Assembly (NCBI GenBank): GCA_913062745.1
Contig: CAJXXJ010000119.1
Span: forward strand, 1 to 8,818
DNA from: an uncultured Phaeodactylibacter sp.
GTDB lineage: Bacteria > Bacteroidota > Bacteroidia > Chitinophagales > Saprospiraceae
DNA length: 8,818 bases
Direction of reading: 5' to 3'
The notes beneath the pieces were generated by a model. It was given only the letters and a program-made list of their open reading frames with translations, did no database searches and had not been told where the DNA came from. This document shows positions 6,104 to 8,818 of the stretch, piece after piece (position 1 is the first letter of the stretch; every line of letters starts with the position of its first letter). The position numbers and the translations under genes are program-made.

Positions 6104-7180
6104 ATGCTCGACCAAGCCACCTCCATCCGGCAGGGAGAGGAGCTCAATCAGGAAGCCCTTACCGCTTATCTCCGGGAAAACTGGCCCGGCTTTACCGAAA
6201 TACAGGGGCTACAACAGTTCCCGGGCGGGTATTCCAACCTCACCTATCTGCTCAGGACCGACGCCGGGGAAGCAGTGCTGCGGCGCCCTCCCTTCGGTGC
6301 CAACATCAAAAGCGCCCACGATATGGGGCGGGAATACCGCGTGCTGTCTCTGCTTAAAGACGCTTTGCCGGAAGCCCCGCAGCCTATCGCCTACTGCGAG
6401 GAAGAGGAGGTCATTGGTGCCCCCTTTTACCTGATGGAGCGCGTAGAGGGTATCATTTTACGCGGAAGCGTGAGACAGCAGCTGAAGTGGAGCCCGGAAC
6501 AAATGCGGCAGGTGTCCGAGTCGGCTGTCGACATGCTGGCAAGGCTGCATCAGCTCAACCTTCAGGAACATGGCTTACTGGATTTGGGCAAACCCGAGGG
6601 CTATGTCGGCCGGCAGGTGGAAGGCTGGATCAAGCGCTACTATAAAGCGGAAACCGATAAAGTGCCGGCTATGGATCAGCTCGCAGAATGGATGAGGGCG
6701 AATCAGCCGGCGGACGGCGCACCCGGGCTTATCCACAATGATTTCAAATACGACAACCTGGTGCTGCATCCGGAGCCGCCCCACGGCATCCGTGCCATCC
6801 TTGACTGGGAAATGGCAACCGTGGGCGACCCGCTGATGGACCTCGGTACCTCCCTGGCGTACTGGACAGAACCGAAGGAAGCACAACTGATGCCGCTGGC
6901 CGCTGCCAATCTGACGTGGCTGCCCGGCAACCTTAACCGGCAGGAAGTGCTGGAGCGTTACGCGGAAAAGCGGGGCGCCGCAGTAGAGCATCCACTGTTC
7001 TACTATGTGTACGGTGCTTTCAAGATCGGGGTGATTGTTCAGCAGATTTACTTCCGTTACAAGAAGGGGTATACACAGGACCCCCGTTTCGCCAATTTGC
7101 TGCAAGCGGTACAGTATTTCGGCCAATTGGGACAACTTGCCCTGAGCAAAGGCCGTATCTCCAATCTGCTGGATTCTTAA
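6104..7180 (+). CDS. APH-fold phosphotransferase, ACAD10/11 N-terminal type
   Basis: This encodes 358 cytoplasmic residues. It is an aminoglycoside-phosphotransferase-fold kinase: nucleotide loop FPGGYSNLTYLL (39-50), VLRRPPFGANIKSAHDMGREY (58-78) with the likely alpha-C Glu77, hinge region APFYLMERVEG (106-116), catalytic loop LIHNDFKYDN (209-218) with Asp213 and Asn218, and metal-binding ILDWEMATVGDP (232-243) with Asp234. HND replaces the more common HGD. The FGANIKSAHDMGREY block and DWEMATVGDPLMDLG point to the group related to the kinase half of animal ACAD10/11 and to Pseudomonas LvaA, which phosphorylate 4-hydroxyacyl-CoA. A role in hydroxy-acid breakdown is therefore plausible but inferred, and antibiotic resistance is unlikely. 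No acyl-CoA dehydrogenase or acyl-CoA ligase gene is adjacent. A-rich GAAAAAAG precedes the ATG. Confidence 0.85.
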   Translation: MLDQATSIRQGEELNQEALTAYLRENWPGFTEIQGLQQFPGGYSNLTYLLRTDAGEAVLRRPPFGANIKSAHDMGREYRVLSLLKDALPEAPQPIAYCEEEEVIGAPFYLMERVEGIILRGSVRQQLKWSPEQMRQVSESAVDMLARLHQLNLQEHGLLDLGKPEGYVGRQVEGWIKRYYKAETDKVPAMDQLAEWMRANQPADGAPGLIHNDFKYDNLVLHPEPPHGIRAILDWEMATVGDPLMDLGTSLAYWTEPKEAQLMPLAAANLTWLPGNLNRQEVLERYAEKRGAAVEHPLFYYVYGAFKIGVIVQQIYFRYKKGYTQDPRFANLLQAVQYFGQLGQLALSKGRISNLLDS

Positions 7181-7191
7181 AAAAAAGATAA

Positions 7192-7215
7192 TGCCCCCCG
7201 GGCAAGCACGTTTTT
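7192..7215 (+). terminator. Weak terminator after the kinase gene
   Basis: TGCCC (7192-7196) pairs with GGGCA (7200-7204) around CCC, and TTTTT follows at 7211-7215 after a 6-base gap. The flanking A-run just after the stop could also pair with the T-run to lengthen the stem. The stem is short and the T-run displaced, so this is tentative. Confidence 0.35.
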
Positions 7216-7228
7216 ACCAGCTGTATCG

Positions 7229-7236
7229 TTAATTTG
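7229..7236 (+). promoter_or_regulatory. Possible -7 element before the glucosaminidase gene
   Basis: TTAATTTG differs from TAnnTTTG at one base and lies 29 bases before the ATG at 7266, a suitable distance. No good -33 element is found at the expected spacing. Confidence 0.3.
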
Positions 7237-7265
7237 TAACCCACTCAACCTAAACCGCCACAGCC

Positions 7266-8741
7266 ATGAGCAACAAATTGCCACTTATCGTCCTGTTCAT
7301 CGTCTTGTCTGCCTTTGGTGTGCAGGCACAGAGCAGCACGCATTTAGAATACATCGACCGATATAAAGAGATAGCCATCCGTGAAATGGAGCGCGCGGGC
7401 ATCCCGGCGAGCATCAAACTGGCACAGGGGCTGCTCGAATCCGGGGCAGGCACAAGCGACCTGGCCCGTCGTGCTAACAACCACTTCGGCATCAAATGCG
7501 GTAGTGGATGGACCGGAAAGACCTACTACAAAAAGGATGATGACTACAACGAGCGGGGAGAGCTTGTAGAGTCCTGCTTTCGCGATTACCGGGACCCGGA
7601 GTCCAGCTACATCGCACATTCGGAATTTCTGCGCGACCCCAACAAGCAGTTTCGCTATGGCTTCCTGTTCCGCCTTGACCCTACTGACTACAAAGCCTGG
7701 GCGCGTGGCCTGAAGCGGGCAGGCTACGCTACGAGCGCGACTTACTCCAGCAAACTAATTGATATCATAGAGCGGTATGAGCTGCATCGCTACGACGAAT
7801 TGACCTCTACCGAAGTCATAGCCGGCGGTGATGAAATCCCGCAGCTCGATGAGGACGAGACCCCTTTTGATCGCCCCGGCGTACTTTTCACCAATAACGA
7901 TGTGGATTACCTCTTCGCCCGGGAAGGCGAAACACTGGCAGAAATTGCCCTGCGCGCGCAAGCCAGTGTGAGTGACCTCGTGCGTTATAACGAACGGGAG
8001 TACGACCGCAGCGAAGCGCTCGAAAAAGGTACGGTCATCTACCTGCAGCCCAAGCGTAACAGCTTCCGTGGCAAACGGCAGTGGCACTATGTGAAAAAGG
8101 GCGAAACCATGTTCAGCATCTCGCAAATCTACGGTATCGACCTCGGCCGGCTGTACCGCCGCAATAAGCTGGAAAAAGGGCAGATGCCGGAAGTAGGCGA
8201 GCGCATCAAAATACGCGGCTGGAATGTCAGTAGCCCACCGGAACTGCGCGAAACAACCGATAGGGAGGAGGAAGAAGAAGAAGAAACCGATGAAGAAGAG
8301 GAACTGGTCATTAACCTGCCCCCCACGGTGGACGAGGATCAGCCGGAGCCTATCATCATCGAAGATGAAGAGGAAGACTTCACTATGGATGAAGGCTTCG
8401 ATTCCGACCGGGACTACCTCGATATCACGATTACACCGATAGACAGGCCGGACCGGGATGAGCGGCCCACCTTTCCGCCGCGGGACAGAGCAGACGACAG
8501 CCCCCCAACCACAGATACGGATAATGGCTTTGGTGAAGACCGCTTCGGCGAGCAGCCCGACGAGCCGGAAGAAGAACAACCGGCACCGCCCTCCGATGTC
8601 AGCCGTACGCATACGGTGGTAAAAGGAGACACCCTGTTCAACATCTCGCGCCGCTACGGGCTGTCGGTAGCAGAGCTAAAAACGCTCAACGGGCTGAGCG
8701 GCAACACAATCTTCATCGGGCAGGAACTGAGGGTGAAGTGA
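7266..8741 (+). CDS. Secreted GH73 glucosaminidase with LysM domains
   Basis: This encodes 491 residues. Residues 1-21 are a signal peptide (cleavage VQA before QSS). Residues about 25-175 are a GH73 (FlgJ/Bax-type) N-acetylglucosaminidase domain: SIKLAQGLLESGAGTSDLA (49-67) with the predicted catalytic Glu58, then NNHFGIKC (71-78), CFRDYRDPESSYIAHSEFL (104-122) and YKAWARGLKRAGYATSATY (142-160). It would cleave the beta-1,4 GlcNAc-MurNAc bond of peptidoglycan. Three LysM units follow: a divergent one at about 213-262, a good one at about 273-317 (HYVKKGETMFSISQIYGI), and a good C-terminal one at about 447-491 (HTVVKGDTLFNISRRYGL). Between the last two lies a roughly 125-residue linker very rich in Glu, Asp and Pro, including seven consecutive Glu (334-340). 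LysM units bind the glycan strand. It probably acts in wall remodelling or daughter-cell separation. Confidence 0.92.
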   Translation: MSNKLPLIVLFIVLSAFGVQAQSSTHLEYIDRYKEIAIREMERAGIPASIKLAQGLLESGAGTSDLARRANNHFGIKCGSGWTGKTYYKKDDDYNERGELVESCFRDYRDPESSYIAHSEFLRDPNKQFRYGFLFRLDPTDYKAWARGLKRAGYATSATYSSKLIDIIERYELHRYDELTSTEVIAGGDEIPQLDEDETPFDRPGVLFTNNDVDYLFAREGETLAEIALRAQASVSDLVRYNEREYDRSEALEKGTVIYLQPKRNSFRGKRQWHYVKKGETMFSISQIYGIDLGRLYRRNKLEKGQMPEVGERIKIRGWNVSSPPELRETTDREEEEEEETDEEEELVINLPPTVDEDQPEPIIIEDEEEDFTMDEGFDSDRDYLDITITPIDRPDRDERPTFPPRDRADDSPPTTDTDNGFGEDRFGEQPDEPEEEQPAPPSDVSRTHTVVKGDTLFNISRRYGLSVAELKTLNGLSGNTIFIGQELRVK

Positions 8742-8775
8742 TTTTTGTAAAGCGGGCCTGGGCGTTACCGCAAAA

Positions 8776-8818
8776 ATGCAGACCTTTACGGGAAAACGGA
8801 TACGAGATATGATGAAGC
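8776..8818 (+). CDS. Start of a gene cut by the window edge (unidentified)
   Basis: An ATG at 8776 opens a frame that continues to the window end, reading MQTFTGKRIRDMMK. Too little is visible to identify the product. It lies 34 bases after the glucosaminidase stop on the same strand. GATTTTTG (8740-8747) is a one-mismatch -7 box 28 bases before the ATG. TTTTTG (8742-8747) plus CGG (8753-8755) can pair with CCG (8768-8770) plus CAAAAA (8771-8776), which would place the first base of the ATG in a stem. In-frame ATGs at 8809 and 8812 are alternative starts. Confidence 0.5.
   Translation, partial: MQTFTGKRIRDMMK

Noticed and set aside
6104..7180. Antibiotic-resistance aminoglycoside phosphotransferase
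   Set aside because: The fold is shared, but motifs and length match the ACAD10/11-like acyl-CoA kinase group, and nothing nearby suggests a resistance cassette.
7755..8612. Long minus-strand open frame (285 codons) opposite the glucosaminidase
   Set aside because: It mirrors the acidic linker and LysM region of a strongly supported gene and shows no family motifs. GC-rich codon usage on the + strand produces it.
1..8818. tRNA, CRISPR, prophage, or a defence or toxin-antitoxin system
   Set aside because: No regularly spaced repeats, cloverleaf-like sequence, integrase, nuclease-helicase or small toxin/antitoxin pair was seen on either strand.

Overview
This 8.8 kb window looks like chromosomal DNA of a Bacteroidota species, probably a Saprospiria-type marine or sludge bacterium (Lewinella/Phaeodactylibacter-like). 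The class is inferred and was not tested. The evidence is perfect TAnnTTTG-type -7 promoter elements (two TATATTTG copies before position 1604), start codons without strong Shine-Dalgarno sequences, several lipoprotein and Sec signal peptides, moderately high GC, and protein families familiar from that phylum. All convincing genes are on the + strand. No tRNA, rRNA, CRISPR array, insertion sequence, integrase or phage gene was seen, and no gene-free gap exceeds about 145 bases.

Layout. (1) 1-1460: the 3' part of a conserved but functionally unknown protein. (2) 1461-1603: a promoter region with tandem -7 boxes driving a small secreted Arg-rich protein (1604-1927), followed by a perfect 14-bp inverted repeat that is probably its terminator. 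(3) 2027-4870: a tight three-gene envelope cluster made of an LpoB-like lipoprotein, a COG3014-type TPR lipoprotein, and an outer-membrane beta-barrel protein with an N-terminal 'LKDGRVIKG' beta domain. The last two overlap by ATGA. (4) 4895-5962: a fusion of a GNAT/N-acyl-amino-acid-synthase-like domain with a C-terminal cyclic-nucleotide-binding domain, ended by a hairpin plus T-run. (5) 5963-6103: a structured intergenic region with alternative hairpins. (6) 6104-7180: an APH-fold phosphotransferase of the ACAD10/11 N-terminal type. (7) 7266-8741: a secreted GH73 glucosaminidase with LysM domains and a very acidic linker. (8) 8776-8818: the apparent start of another gene, cut by the window edge.

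How the genes may work together. The LpoB-like and COG3014 lipoproteins, the barrel protein and the GH73/LysM hydrolase are all envelope proteins, and LpoB and GH73 families act on peptidoglycan synthesis and cleavage. A shared cell-wall role is therefore reasonable but inferred. The GNAT-CNB protein is only 24 bases behind the barrel gene and might link a cyclic-nucleotide signal to acylation. The kinase looks metabolically unrelated. Most of the window is ordinary core-type content. The points most worth following up are the GNAT-CNB fusion, the envelope cluster, the unnamed conserved family at the left edge, and the hairpins at 1940-1983 and 5974-6036.
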